A stretch of 56,609 nt of DNA from contig JAUZRQ010000032.1 in assembly GCA_030950365.1 (NCBI GenBank), forward strand, positions 1 through 56,609, in the 5' to 3' direction. The notes beneath the pieces were generated by a model. It did not search any database. It worked only from the letters and a program-made list of their open reading frames with translations, and was not told where the DNA came from. Origin of the DNA: Candidatus Zhuqueibacterota bacterium. GTDB taxonomy: Bacteria; Zhuqueibacterota; Zhuqueibacteria; Zhuqueibacterales; Geothermadaptataceae. This document shows, in pieces, positions 41,411 through 49,624 of this stretch. The translations under genes and the position numbers were made by a program. Every line of letters begins with the position of its first letter. The first letter of the stretch is position 1.

Positions 41411-42421
41411 TTATGACCAGCGAATGGCCGCCGAAGCCCAGGTGAACCCCGAACCAAACGCCGCCATGACGATGACATCGTCTTTTTCGATCAGGCCTTT
41501 TTCCAGTGCCTCATCCAGGGCGATCGGAATCGAAGCAGCGGTGGTATTGCCGTATCGCTGAATGTTACTGTACAACTGGCCAGGCTTCAACTTCATGCGC
41601 TGCGCCACCGCCTCGCTGATGCGCAAATTAGCCTGGTGTGGGATCACCAGCTTCACATCGTCGAGGGTCAGACCATTGGCCTCTATGGCCTCCATAATCG
41701 CCTTTGGAAATTTGGTTACCGCATGCTTGAACACTTCACGGCCGTTCATATGCGGATACATGCTGTGATCGGTGAGCATTTCCGGGTAAATACGCGGCAC
41801 TCGGCGGCTGCCCGGATTGACGGCGCACAGCTCCAGCGCATAGCGGCCATCCGCGTGCAGGTGCGTGGACAGGATGCCGTGCTCGTCATCCTCACTCGGT
41901 CCCAGTATCACCACACCTGCGCCATCGCCGAACAATACTGTGACGTGCCGGCCGTGTTCGTTGTACTCGAGTCCGGTGGAATGAATCTCCGCGCCGGCGA
42001 TGAGAATGCGATCATAAATCCCCGCGCGAATATAGGCATCGGCCACGGACAGGGCATAAATAAACCCACTGCACTGATTGCGCACATCCAGGGCGCCCAC
42101 ACCCGGAATACCCAGATTTTTACCCAGCAACACGCCCGAGCCAGGGAACACGTAATCCGGACTCAATGTGGCGAAAATGATCAGATCGATATCCGAAGGC
42201 TGCATGCCGGCGCGCTCCAGCGCAATTTTGCTGGCCTCATAGGCCAGATCGGATACACCCAACTCCTCCCCGGGTTCCAGATCCACAAAATGCCGCTGTT
42301 CGATTCCCGTCCGCTCCCGGATCCACTCATCCGATGTGGGCACCAGTTTTTCCATATCTTTATTCGTGACCACTTTGGGAGGAACATACCGTGCGGTACT
42401 GATAATTTTCGCTCTACGCAT
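41411..42421 (-). CDS. fabH: Beta-ketoacyl-ACP synthase III
   Basis: The 336-residue protein is a type III ketoacyl synthase. The catalytic triad is Cys117 (RNQCSGF), His262 (PHQANLRI) and Asn292 (YGNTTAAS); the His-Asn distance of 30 equals that of E. coli FabH. It also has the N-terminal YVPPKVVTN, SDEWIRERTGI and the FGDGAG loop. FabH starts fatty acid chains by joining acetyl-CoA (or branched acyl-CoA) to malonyl-ACP. It is slightly longer than E. coli FabH (317), with an insertion near residues 195-230. It lies 55 bases after the PAP2 gene and is the last gene of its run. No other fab genes are adjacent, so a specialised synthase remains possible. Confidence 0.9.
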   Translation of the reverse strand: MRRAKIISTARYVPPKVVTNKDMEKLVPTSDEWIRERTGIEQRHFVDLEPGEELGVSDLAYEASKIALERAGMQPSDIDLIIFATLSPDYVFPGSGVLLGKNLGIPGVGALDVRNQCSGFIYALSVADAYIRAGIYDRILIAGAEIHSTGLEYNEHGRHVTVLFGDGAGVVILGPSEDDEHGILSTHLHADGRYALELCAVNPGSRRVPRIYPEMLTDHSMYPHMNGREVFKHAVTKFPKAIMEAIEANGLTLDDVKLVIPHQANLRISEAVAQRMKLKPGQLYSNIQRYGNTTAASIPIALDEALEKGLIEKDDVIVMAAFGSGFTWASAAIRWS

Positions 42422-42476
42422 AAGCCTTCCTCGAGTTTGGTTATGGTATAATTTTCAAATTTGTTGCCGTATCCAC

Positions 42477-43487
42477 TCACATCAAATCGGCTGTCACATC
42501 CACGTTGCTCAGCGCAGGCCGGTGGGACTTGCTTTCCAGCAATCGGGCAAATACGCGTCGATACAACCACCGCGTGGCGATCCAATAGGCAACGACAATA
42601 TATAGGCAAGCAATTAATAAATCAACTACATAATGCTGATTGAGATATACCGCTGAAAACCAGGTGGCCGCCGGATATAGCGCCAACCAGAGGCCATGTT
42701 TGCGAAATTTGCGGTACACAAAAAAGGACACCACAATGGGATAGGCCCCGTGCAGCGAGGGGATGGCCGCAAAATGGTTGGCGTTAAACGAATCCCACAG
42801 GGTGGTGAAGAATTTGACTCCCAGCAACCGATCCACGTCGATGAGGTTGCCAGCACTGGTGCCCCAGAAGCTGGAATTGGGCTCGGGCTGAATGAAGCCG
42901 TAATTGAATACATACCACGGCGGCGCCGCTGGAAACAGCATGAAAGTAATCAGTGCGAGGATATTAAGTACGGTGAGGGTGTACACGAATTGATAAAACA
43001 GCGGCCGATCATCCACGGTGTGCCAGAAAATCCAGCCGACCAGAAGTGGCACGGCAAAATGAGCAGTGTAAAAATTGGCTGCCAGCAGATTTACCACCGC
43101 TTTGACCGCCACAGGCCAGCTCTCCCGCACCACCTGAAGAAAAAAGGCCGGGATATTGCCATGCAAAATAGGTGAGAACAGCCACTGCTCCCAACGATAT
43201 GGCTCGGCGATATGAATCACGCCGCGAACGGAGTCAGCCACACCCCGCATCATATCGTAAGCGATCCAAAAAAACACAAACGGCGACCAATCGATGAGGA
43301 ATCGGCGCGCGCGCTCCTTCCCCAGAAGAAAGCTCAGAATCACCAGCGCCAGAAAGATGTGATCCGGGCGGACGTGAATGATTTGATTGATGGTCACAAA
43401 ATAAGTCAGGACACCCAGTAGGACGTAAAGTTTCCAGCGGTGTTCGTCTTTTCGCAGTTCATGCAGCTTTCGGCTCAGGCGGTGCAT
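42477..43487 (-). CDS. PAP2-superfamily membrane protein, inositol phosphotransferase-like
   Basis: The 336-residue integral membrane protein has about six to eight helices. The PAP2 motifs are PSLHGAYP (C2, with catalytic His) and NQHYVVDLL (C3, with nucleophile His), preceded by a PAAPPWY loop. This pattern is that of the PAP2_3/inositolphosphorylceramide-synthase-like group, which moves a phosphoryl head group between lipids or hydrolyses lipid phosphates on the outer face of the membrane. I chose the ATG at 43487, with AGGAAGGA upstream. A GTG at 43514 overlapping the mogA-like stop (GTGA) would add nine residues. Confidence 0.8.
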   Translation of the reverse strand: MHRLSRKLHELRKDEHRWKLYVLLGVLTYFVTINQIIHVRPDHIFLALVILSFLLGKERARRFLIDWSPFVFFWIAYDMMRGVADSVRGVIHIAEPYRWEQWLFSPILHGNIPAFFLQVVRESWPVAVKAVVNLLAANFYTAHFAVPLLVGWIFWHTVDDRPLFYQFVYTLTVLNILALITFMLFPAAPPWYVFNYGFIQPEPNSSFWGTSAGNLIDVDRLLGVKFFTTLWDSFNANHFAAIPSLHGAYPIVVSFFVYRKFRKHGLWLALYPAATWFSAVYLNQHYVVDLLIACLYIVVAYWIATRWLYRRVFARLLESKSHRPALSNVDVTADLM

Positions 43488-43510
43488 CGGTTTCGTGGTT
43501 CCTTCCTCCC

Positions 43511-44026
43511 TCACGATCGTGGTTGATGATCCCGGTCACTGACCTGCTTTTCGCTCAACAACTGGACGGCATGCGGAATGGCAGGCAAAATGGCCTCCAG
43601 ATTTTCCACCGCGCCTTTGGGGTTTCCAGGAAGATTGATGATCAGCGTTTTGCCACGAGTACCGGCTACGGCCCGCGACAACATGGCGTGCGGCGTTTTC
43701 TGCAACCCGGCTTGCATCATGGCCCATTCCATGCCCGGCAGCCGCTTTTCGATCACGGCCTGGGTGGCTTCCGGTGTGACATCGAACTCTGTGACGCCGG
43801 TGCCACCGGTGGTCACAATCACGTCCACGCGATGTTCATCACACAGGGCCTGCAACCGCGCCTGTAACGCATCGCGGTCATCGGCGATAACATGCCGCTC
43901 AGCGATCTGCATGCCCGCCTGCTGCATTCGGCTTGCGACGGCATCGCCGCCAAGGTCCTCACGCTGGCCCTGAGCCACACGCATGGACAGGGTGATCACG
44001 GCGACACGCAAGGGCTGTTGGCTCAA
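43511..44026 (-). CDS. MogA/MoaB-family molybdopterin adenylyltransferase-like protein
   Basis: The 171-residue protein belongs to the MogA/MoaB/CinA fold: VAVITLSMRVAQGQRED with DLGGDAVA, the nucleotide/MPT-binding TTGGTGVTEFDVTPEAT, AVAGTRGKTLIINLPGNPKGA. These match MogA/MoaB, which adenylate molybdopterin during molybdenum cofactor synthesis. The start is a TTG at 44026 with GAGG seven bases upstream. It begins 12 bases after the ptsN-like gene. No other molybdenum cofactor genes are in the window, so the cofactor role is inferred from the family alone. Confidence 0.87.
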   Translation of the reverse strand: MSQQPLRVAVITLSMRVAQGQREDLGGDAVASRMQQAGMQIAERHVIADDRDALQARLQALCDEHRVDVIVTTGGTGVTEFDVTPEATQAVIEKRLPGMEWAMMQAGLQKTPHAMLSRAVAGTRGKTLIINLPGNPKGAVENLEAILPAIPHAVQLLSEKQVSDRDHQPRS

Positions 44027-44038
44027 AGCATCGCCTCA

Positions 44039-44506
44039 TTAAAACATGTGCATAGATTCTTTTTCGGAAATGATCTCGATGATCTCGGTCGGCTTGCGGG
44101 CTTTCAAGAGCTTCTGCCGAACCTCTTTGCGACGCAGCAATTTACAAAGATTTCCCAAAATACGCAAATAAGTATTTGGATCTTCTTTGGGAGTGCCCAT
44201 GAGGAAAATCATCTCGACATGGTCATCGGGCTGCTGGCTGAAGGCAATGGGCTTGCGGGTTCGGGCAAAAGCAATGATGGGGCGATCAACAAAAATAGTG
44301 CGGGTATGAGGGAGAGCGATCCCACGGCCAATACATGTGGGCGCCTGCGCTTCACGATGAATGATCTCCTCTAAAAAGGCCCGGGGATGCTCAATGACAT
44401 GACTTTGGGCCATACGCTCGATGATTTCCCGAAAAATCTCATACTTATCGCGACCTTCCAAATCCAAAAAGATTAGATCAGGTCGCATGAACTGGGAAAT
44501 ATCCAC
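44039..44506 (-). CDS. PTS EIIA-type (PtsN-like) regulatory phosphoprotein
   Basis: The 155 residues make a complete EIIA-fructose/nitrogen domain: a start like that of PtsN (DISQFMRPDLIFLDLEGRDKYEI), IGRGIALPHTR with phosphorylatable His67, and VEMIFLMGTPKEDPNTYLRILGNL. The protein accepts phosphate from HPr or NPr and usually regulates transport or metabolism. No EIIB/EIIC partner is nearby, so a regulatory PtsN-type role is more likely than sugar uptake. The start is a GTG at 44506; the family's usual N-terminus begins there, although an ATG at 44488 exists. Confidence 0.85.
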   Translation of the reverse strand: MDISQFMRPDLIFLDLEGRDKYEIFREIIERMAQSHVIEHPRAFLEEIIHREAQAPTCIGRGIALPHTRTIFVDRPIIAFARTRKPIAFSQQPDDHVEMIFLMGTPKEDPNTYLRILGNLCKLLRRKEVRQKLLKARKPTEIIEIISEKESMHMF

Positions 44507-44629
44507 CTTACTTACCCTATTCCCGTTTTGAGCCGATTAGCAAAAGCACCGGCCACCGAATGTGGAAGCGTTTTCATTAATTTAGCTTATTGAAAACGAA
44601 ATTGCAAGACACACTTGCCCATTTTTTCA

Positions 44630-44911
44630 TCATTCGCCCGGGCCCGAAATCCGGTCAATCTCTCTGGCGATGGCGAAGTCCTTTGCCGTCAATCCGCCAG
44701 CATCGTGCGTGGAAAAGCGCAGCTCCACATGGTTGTACACATTGAACAGTTCAGGATGATGATCGTGCTTTTCCGCCAGTTCGGCAACCTGGTTGATGAA
44801 CCGCATGGCCTCGGCAAAATCACGGAATTGCCAGGCTTTTTTTATGGCATTGCCATCCAGCTCCCAGCCGTTCAGTTCGGCCAGTTTTTGCTGAATTTCT
44901 TGCTCCGTCAT
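44630..44911 (-). CDS. phhB: 4a-hydroxytetrahydrobiopterin dehydratase
   Basis: The 93-residue protein is a full pterin-4a-carbinolamine dehydratase. It has the signature EKHDHHPELFNVYNHVELR, in which the HH-P and later tyrosine and histidine residues form the active site, followed by THDAGGLTAKD. It dehydrates the 4a-hydroxypterin made by aromatic amino acid hydroxylases, so tetrahydrobiopterin can be recycled. No hydroxylase gene is in the window. In many bacteria the protein is present without one, and a second role in molybdopterin-related or other pathways has been suggested; the nearby mogA-like gene is in line with that, but this is inference. Confidence 0.92.
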   Translation of the reverse strand: MTEQEIQQKLAELNGWELDGNAIKKAWQFRDFAEAMRFINQVAELAEKHDHHPELFNVYNHVELRFSTHDAGGLTAKDFAIAREIDRISGPGE

Positions 44912-45219
44912 GGATATTCCACTCGGTTTTGGGTGTCTATTTGGCCGCTCACCCCAGAGGAGGCGGTTCTATTTTCAATTTCGGAACCGCGTCACCGCTT
45001 CGTGACCATCTTACAAAATCGTAGAAAGCCGGCATGCTAATTCCAAAAAAAATTATACCCGTTCTGTAACGGGTTTCAAGAAAAAAATAGCCGAATTGTT
45101 GTAAAATTTTCTTAATTTTAGACCGTATTTCGCCCCAAGCGTTTATATTCTTTTTAAAAAATTTGCATCCACACACAACAGGAAGTCGGACAAAGCCACA
45201 AGGGGATGGAGGTCTCTCC
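44912..45219. other. Divergent intergenic region with a terminator-like hairpin
   Basis: This region lies between phhB (minus) and the MauE-rhodanese gene (plus). A hairpin, ACCCGTT (45057-45063) and AACGGGT (45068-45074), is followed on the minus strand by ATAATTTTTTTT, which looks like an intrinsic terminator lying upstream of phhB. It might attenuate phhB or end a small RNA. Upstream, 45075-45160 is very AT-rich and promoter-like. On the plus strand GGAGG seven bases before 45220 sets the next gene's start. Confidence 0.5.
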
Positions 45220-46035
45220 ATGCTCATGCGCATTTTGCAAGGCACCCTGGCGGCGATTTTCCTTTTGTCTGCCATCGGCAAGGGATTGCATCCCACGGAC
45301 ACGGCCATGGATCTGGCCGGTTTGTTTTTACTGCCGGCAGGCCTCGCCAGAGCGGCCGTGTACGCCCTGATTCTGTTTGAGCTAACCGTAGCCATTCTCA
45401 TCCTCGTGCGCCGCTATCTCGGGCTCATCCTGTGGATTCCGGTGTTCTTTTTCGCGGTTTTCCTTTATAGCCTATGGCAAAATCAGTCCTGTAGTTGCTT
45501 CGGCGAGCTGCCGCTATTGCGCGCATTGCCAGCCACAGGTCATGGGCTGCTACTGGCCGGCATGTTTCTCGGCCTGTATTGCCTACAGCGCGATGCCTCT
45601 GTCACAAACCGTCGCAGCGACCGCCCGCGGCCGGCGATACTGGCCGGATTTGCGCTGATTTTGCTGGCAGCCGCTTTGCTCACGATTCCCCTTGCCGGCA
45701 GCAATCCCGAAGTCCGCCCGTCCTCCCTGGACACTGTGACGCTGGACGACGTCTGGCAGGCCATTGACACCGGCAGCGCCGTGCTTATCGATGCGCGCTC
45801 GCCGTTTCAGTACGACATCGGCCATATCCCGGGCGCTATCAACATTCCGGTCGATGCGGAAAACCTGCCGGCGCTATACGAAAACCACGATCTGCGGGAC
45901 CGCGAGCTCATTATTTACTGCGCCGGTCCGCACTGCGATGCCGCCGAGCGGCTGGCCGCGAGGCTCCGCGAGCTCGGTCACCGACGGGTTCGCGTGTTTT
46001 CCGGCGGCTGGGAAGCATGGAGCGCGCAGCAGTAA
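45220..46035 (+). CDS. MauE/DoxX-like membrane protein fused to a rhodanese domain
   Basis: The 271-residue protein starts at the ATG at 45220, with GGAGG seven bases upstream. Residues 1-160 hold four membrane helices of the MauE/DoxX type, ending with a fifth helix at about 148-168. A CSCFG motif (in QSCSCFGELPLL) after the third helix is typical of MauE-like proteins that handle disulfides. Residues about 175-271 form a rhodanese domain, with VLIDARSPFQYDIGHIPGA and an active-site loop starting at Cys234 (YCAGPHCDAAERLA). The rhodanese part would face the periplasm and could transfer sulfur or sense persulfides with electrons passed by the membrane part. This is inferred from the domains. 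Confidence 0.8.
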   Translation: MLMRILQGTLAAIFLLSAIGKGLHPTDTAMDLAGLFLLPAGLARAAVYALILFELTVAILILVRRYLGLILWIPVFFFAVFLYSLWQNQSCSCFGELPLLRALPATGHGLLLAGMFLGLYCLQRDASVTNRRSDRPRPAILAGFALILLAAALLTIPLAGSNPEVRPSSLDTVTLDDVWQAIDTGSAVLIDARSPFQYDIGHIPGAINIPVDAENLPALYENHDLRDRELIIYCAGPHCDAAERLAARLRELGHRRVRVFSGGWEAWSAQQ

Positions 46036-46423
46036 ATTCCAATAGGTGCGATCCACTATCGTTCGAAATCCATTCTGTTGTGGACCGAGCCCGTTTTTGA
46101 AAGAGCAAGCATCCGCGTTTGATCCGTGTCCATCCTTGGCCCAATCTGGTGCAATCTGTATCATCCGTGGTTTTTGGAATCATGATCGTCTTTCAGCATA
46201 CAGGCTTCGAGGAGAGGACGTCCCCGGTCAATTGTTCACATTTTTCCCATTTCGCGCCTGCTCAATCGCTCCAACTTGCCGGTACATTTAAAATAGAACC
46301 ATGCATTCGGGTGTCTGCGACCGCGGGGGTCGCATCCTTCACCGTTATTCCTCCCCCATGGATGAACTTCCTGCATCAGGACGGCCTCAATCGCAACCGA
46401 CTCAAACATCGAGGGCATTTGCC
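46036..46423. other. Intergenic region with a phased repeat array
   Basis: About 390 bases without a supported gene. A decamer array occupies 46109-46170 (separate entry). An open frame extends upstream of the lamin-tail gene from 46301, but a better start lies at 46424, so this stretch is more likely leader and promoter DNA. No clear -35/-10 pair was found. Confidence 0.45.
46109..46170. repeat. Phased ATCCGTG decamer repeat, six units
   Basis: Six successive degenerate 10-base units can be read: ATCCGCGTTT, GATCCGTGTC, CATCCTTGGC, CCAATCTGGT, GCAATCTGTA and TCATCCGTGG, then a T-run. The common core is (A)ATC(C/T)GTG. The ten-base spacing places each core on the same face of the helix. A shorter, clearly related array lies at 29601-29640. 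Confidence 0.65.
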
Positions 46424-49216
46424 ATGTGGAAATCCAGCTCAACTCGCAGGGCAATCCTGGCAACCGGACTGGCCGCTGCCATGCTATCCCTTCTGCCGCC
46501 ATCGCTTTTCGCGCAGACGGTCAGGGTGGTTATCAATGAAATCCTTGCCGATCCGCCGTCCGGTCCCGCGGGCGATGCCAACAGCGACGGCACTCGTAGC
46601 GCTACTCAAGATGAATTCATCGAGCTGGTCAACGCCGACACCATGGCCGTAGATATGAGCGGCTGGACGATTTCCGATGCTGTCGGCGTGCGCCACATTT
46701 TTGCCGACGGCACACGGTTGCCGGCCGGCGGCGCCATCGTCGTGTTCGGCGGCGGCACCCCCACCGGCAATTTCGGCGGCGCGCTGGTGCAAACCGCCAG
46801 CACCGGCCGTCTCGGCCTCAACAACACCGGCGACGAGATCCTGCTGCGCAATGCCTTCAGCACGGTGGTGGCCAGCAAAATTTACGGCGGCGAGGCCAAT
46901 GATAATCAATCGATCACCCGCTATCCGGACGTCACCGGCGATTTTTTCAAGCATACCGAAATTCCGGAGGCCGGCGGAGCGTTTTTTTCGCCGGGCACGC
47001 GCGTGGATGGCACTCCGTTCATCGAAACAAACCATCCGCCGGTGCTGGCGCCGATTGGCGATAAAATGGCCACGGTGGGCGAGCTGCTGGAATTTACCGT
47101 TTCCGCTACCGATAAGGACGGCGATTCGCTGGTCTTTTCGGCGGACAATCTGCCCCCCGGCGCGGTGTTCGTCGGCCGCACGTTTACCTGGGTGCCGGAT
47201 GCGCCGGGCGCGTTTATGGATGTCCTGTTCCGCGTGGAAGACAGCCACGATGGCGCCGATGAAGAACGCATCACCATCACCGTGCAGCCGGCCGTGATGA
47301 GCATTGCCACAGTCAAATCCGATGCCGATGGCGATTTTGTGCCCGACCGGCTTGGCGAGCGCGTGCGCATCCAGGGCCAGGTCATCAGCATCAACTTTGC
47401 CGGTGACACCGGATTCGATTTCTTCGTGCAGGACAGCACGGGCGGCATCCGCGTAGTGTTTCAGCAGCCGGTGGATCCTCTCACACCTGGCGATTGGCTG
47501 GATGTGACCGGAACGCTCGAGCAGCTCAACGGCAGCGAACGCCTCGTTCCGGGTTCGGTTACCGACATCCGCCTTCTTGATCGCACCTCACTGCCGGTTC
47601 CTCCCCGGCCTATAACAGCCGATAAGATCGGCGAAGCCGTGCAGGGGCAACTGGCGTTTCTGGCCGGACTGCGCCTGGCCGACGGCGCGGTCTTCCCAGC
47701 CATGGGCGAGGATGGCGAGGTGGTTGCCGTGGATCGTGATGGCCGCGAGCTGGTTTTGTGGATCGATGCCGACACCGATATTGGCGGCAGCGCCCCGCCG
47801 CAGGGGTTGTTTAGCCTGGTGGCGATTGTGGATCAAAACGATCCCGATGCGCCGCCGGACAGCCATTACGTGCTTCTGCCTCGCTCGCGGCAGGATTTGG
47901 CCGATTATGATCTCGTGGTCAATGAATTTTTCGCCGATCCGGATGCCGATTTCCAGACCGACGCCAATGGCGACGGCCGCACCGATGCGCTGGACGATCA
48001 GTTTGTGGAGCTGGCGAACCGCACTGGCGAGCGACTGGATGTGTCTGGCTATGAGCTGCGCATCGATGGCGAACTGCGGCATACTTTCCCGGAGGGCACG
48101 GTCATTGAACCGGGGGAAGCCGTGGTGGTATTTGGCGGCGGCGAGCCGCAGGGCTACTTTGGCTTCGCCGGCGTGCAAAACAAGGTGATACTGGCTTCCG
48201 GCGGCGCGCTACTCCTGTTCCCGGCCGGCGGCGCGATCGAGGTCCTGAATCCATCGGGCGGACTGGTGGAACGAATCGTTTACGGCGATGAAGCCGGCGC
48301 GGCGCAGTCGCTCAACCGTGATCCGGAGATCGTCGGGCCGTTTCGACCCCATACCGAGCTGGCGCAAACCTTTGGCGCCCGCTTTTCGCCGGGCTACCGC
48401 GCCGACGGCTCCAGCTTCATCGGCTTCCGGCTGTTCACCGAGGGTGAAGTGGATGTCATCAAACACGGCGCGAAGGTGGTTTTCCGGAACCCCCACTGGG
48501 ACGAAGACAAAGCCATCTTTTCGGTGGAGGCGGCCATTTACAACAAACGGCACGAAACCATCATCCCGCCGCTCATTGGCCGCATCCGCAAAATTCGTTC
48601 GAAATCCAAAAACATCCGCTTTTTGAATGCGGACGGCGGCGGCGACCGCGTCGGAGCGTATTACAACTACACCCGTTTCCTCGGCCCGGACTTTCTGCTC
48701 AAACGCAAGGAAACCTCGGGCTACCGGCGCATCGAGATCGCCAATCCGGACCGCAAGCGGTTCAAAGTTCGCTACCGGATTCTGGCGCTGGATGCCGAGC
48801 TGCCCCGCATGGGCAAGTTCGCCGAACCCACGGATAGGCTGCCGGACCGGCCGCTGGCGGAAGTGGAACTGGATGTGGATATCGAAAACCGCACGGTGAC
48901 GCTGCGCGATATCGCCATAGAGGATGCTGGCCAGACGCTGGCGTTTCGCCTGCACCCGGCCTTTCCCAATCCGTTCAATCCGGAGACGCGGCTGCGCTTC
49001 GATCTGCCCGAGCTGGCTAAAGTGACCGTGGTGGTGTACGACACGCGCGGCCGGAGAGTCCGCCTGCTGGCGCGGAGCGCCTACCCGGCCGGCCGCCACG
49101 AGCTCATCTGGGACGGCCGCAATGAGCTGGGCCAACCGGTATCATCCGGCCTGTATTTCGTGCGCATTCGTGCGGCACGGTGGCAGGCCGTGCAGAAAGT
49201 CATTCTGGCGCGCTGA
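46424..49216 (+). CDS. Secreted protein with two lamin-tail domains, Ig and OB modules, and sorting domain
   Basis: From the ATG at 46424 (GAGG nine bases upstream) the protein is 930 residues with a signal peptide (ATGLAAAMLSLLPPSLFAQ). Two lamin-tail (LTD) domains are visible, at about 35-150 (VVINEILADPPSG, DEFIELVNADTMAVDMSGW) and about 495-620 (LVVNEFFADPDAD, DQFVELANRTGERLDVSGY). Between them lie an Ig-like module (ATVGELLEFTVSATDKDGDSL) and an OB-fold-like module (VRIQGQVISINFAGDTGFDF). A long beta-rich stretch leads to the sorting domain from about 845 (AFPNPFNPETRLRF, WDGRNELGQPVSSGLYFVR). LTD modules often accompany secreted nucleases or act in attachment; no catalytic site is seen here. 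It is a probable surface-attached cargo of the type IX-like pathway. Confidence 0.82.
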   Translation: MWKSSSTRRAILATGLAAAMLSLLPPSLFAQTVRVVINEILADPPSGPAGDANSDGTRSATQDEFIELVNADTMAVDMSGWTISDAVGVRHIFADGTRLPAGGAIVVFGGGTPTGNFGGALVQTASTGRLGLNNTGDEILLRNAFSTVVASKIYGGEANDNQSITRYPDVTGDFFKHTEIPEAGGAFFSPGTRVDGTPFIETNHPPVLAPIGDKMATVGELLEFTVSATDKDGDSLVFSADNLPPGAVFVGRTFTWVPDAPGAFMDVLFRVEDSHDGADEERITITVQPAVMSIATVKSDADGDFVPDRLGERVRIQGQVISINFAGDTGFDFFVQDSTGGIRVVFQQPVDPLTPGDWLDVTGTLEQLNGSERLVPGSVTDIRLLDRTSLPVPPRPITADKIGEAVQGQLAFLAGLRLADGAVFPAMGEDGEVVAVDRDGRELVLWIDADTDIGGSAPPQGLFSLVAIVDQNDPDAPPDSHYVLLPRSRQDLADYDLVVNEFFADPDADFQTDANGDGRTDALDDQFVELANRTGERLDVSGYELRIDGELRHTFPEGTVIEPGEAVVVFGGGEPQGYFGFAGVQNKVILASGGALLLFPAGGAIEVLNPSGGLVERIVYGDEAGAAQSLNRDPEIVGPFRPHTELAQTFGARFSPGYRADGSSFIGFRLFTEGEVDVIKHGAKVVFRNPHWDEDKAIFSVEAAIYNKRHETIIPPLIGRIRKIRSKSKNIRFLNADGGGDRVGAYYNYTRFLGPDFLLKRKETSGYRRIEIANPDRKRFKVRYRILALDAELPRMGKFAEPTDRLPDRPLAEVELDVDIENRTVTLRDIAIEDAGQTLAFRLHPAFPNPFNPETRLRFDLPELAKVTVVVYDTRGRRVRLLARSAYPAGRHELIWDGRNELGQPVSSGLYFVRIRAARWQAVQKVILAR

Positions 49217-49624
49217 TGGAATTGCAACCGCAATCTGGCCGCCGACAACGGGGCGCATTGCCTGCGCCCCGTTGTGCGGCTATAAAACGCGGATACAAGG
49301 TTGATCGCGGAAAGATTTTCGCGTCCATTCAGGCAAAAACCCGTATCAGGTATTCCGGTTCGTTCGGTGAAAAGAAATTTGGGTATTTTTCATCATTCCC
49401 GCGAAAGCAAAATGGCGAAACAATCGGAATGCCATAATTGCATCCAGAAGAATGCCTGCCGTCGTTCGCCTTGCCGCCAGGTGCATTTGTCCCACCTTTC
49501 TCAAGCTGCGCTGTCCCAAAACCGGCCGGGCCGATTTTTTGGCGCACGCGCAACAAAATGGTTGCGTCACTAAAAAAATAATTTATCTTACAGAAAAGAA
49601 GGTTGAAACCGGCAAATCCACCGG
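49217..49624. other. Intergenic region with a strong hairpin and a degenerate repeat copy
   Basis: A strong hairpin lies at 49245-49275 (separate entry), soon after the lamin-tail gene. At 49389-49432 there is a degenerate copy (CATTCCCGCGAAAGC..AATGGCGAAA) of the first hairpin of the MITE-like element at 29124-29269. The remainder up to 49624 shows no gene I can support. Confidence 0.5.
49245..49275 (+). terminator. Terminator-like hairpin after the lamin-tail gene
   Basis: ACAACGGGGCGCA (49245-49257) pairs perfectly with TGCGCCCCGTTGT (49263-49275) around a five-base loop, 28 bases after the stop at 49216. The stem can be lengthened by GCCG/CGGC with one bulge. No proper T-run follows, so termination may depend on other factors or the hairpin may protect the transcript. 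Confidence 0.6.
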
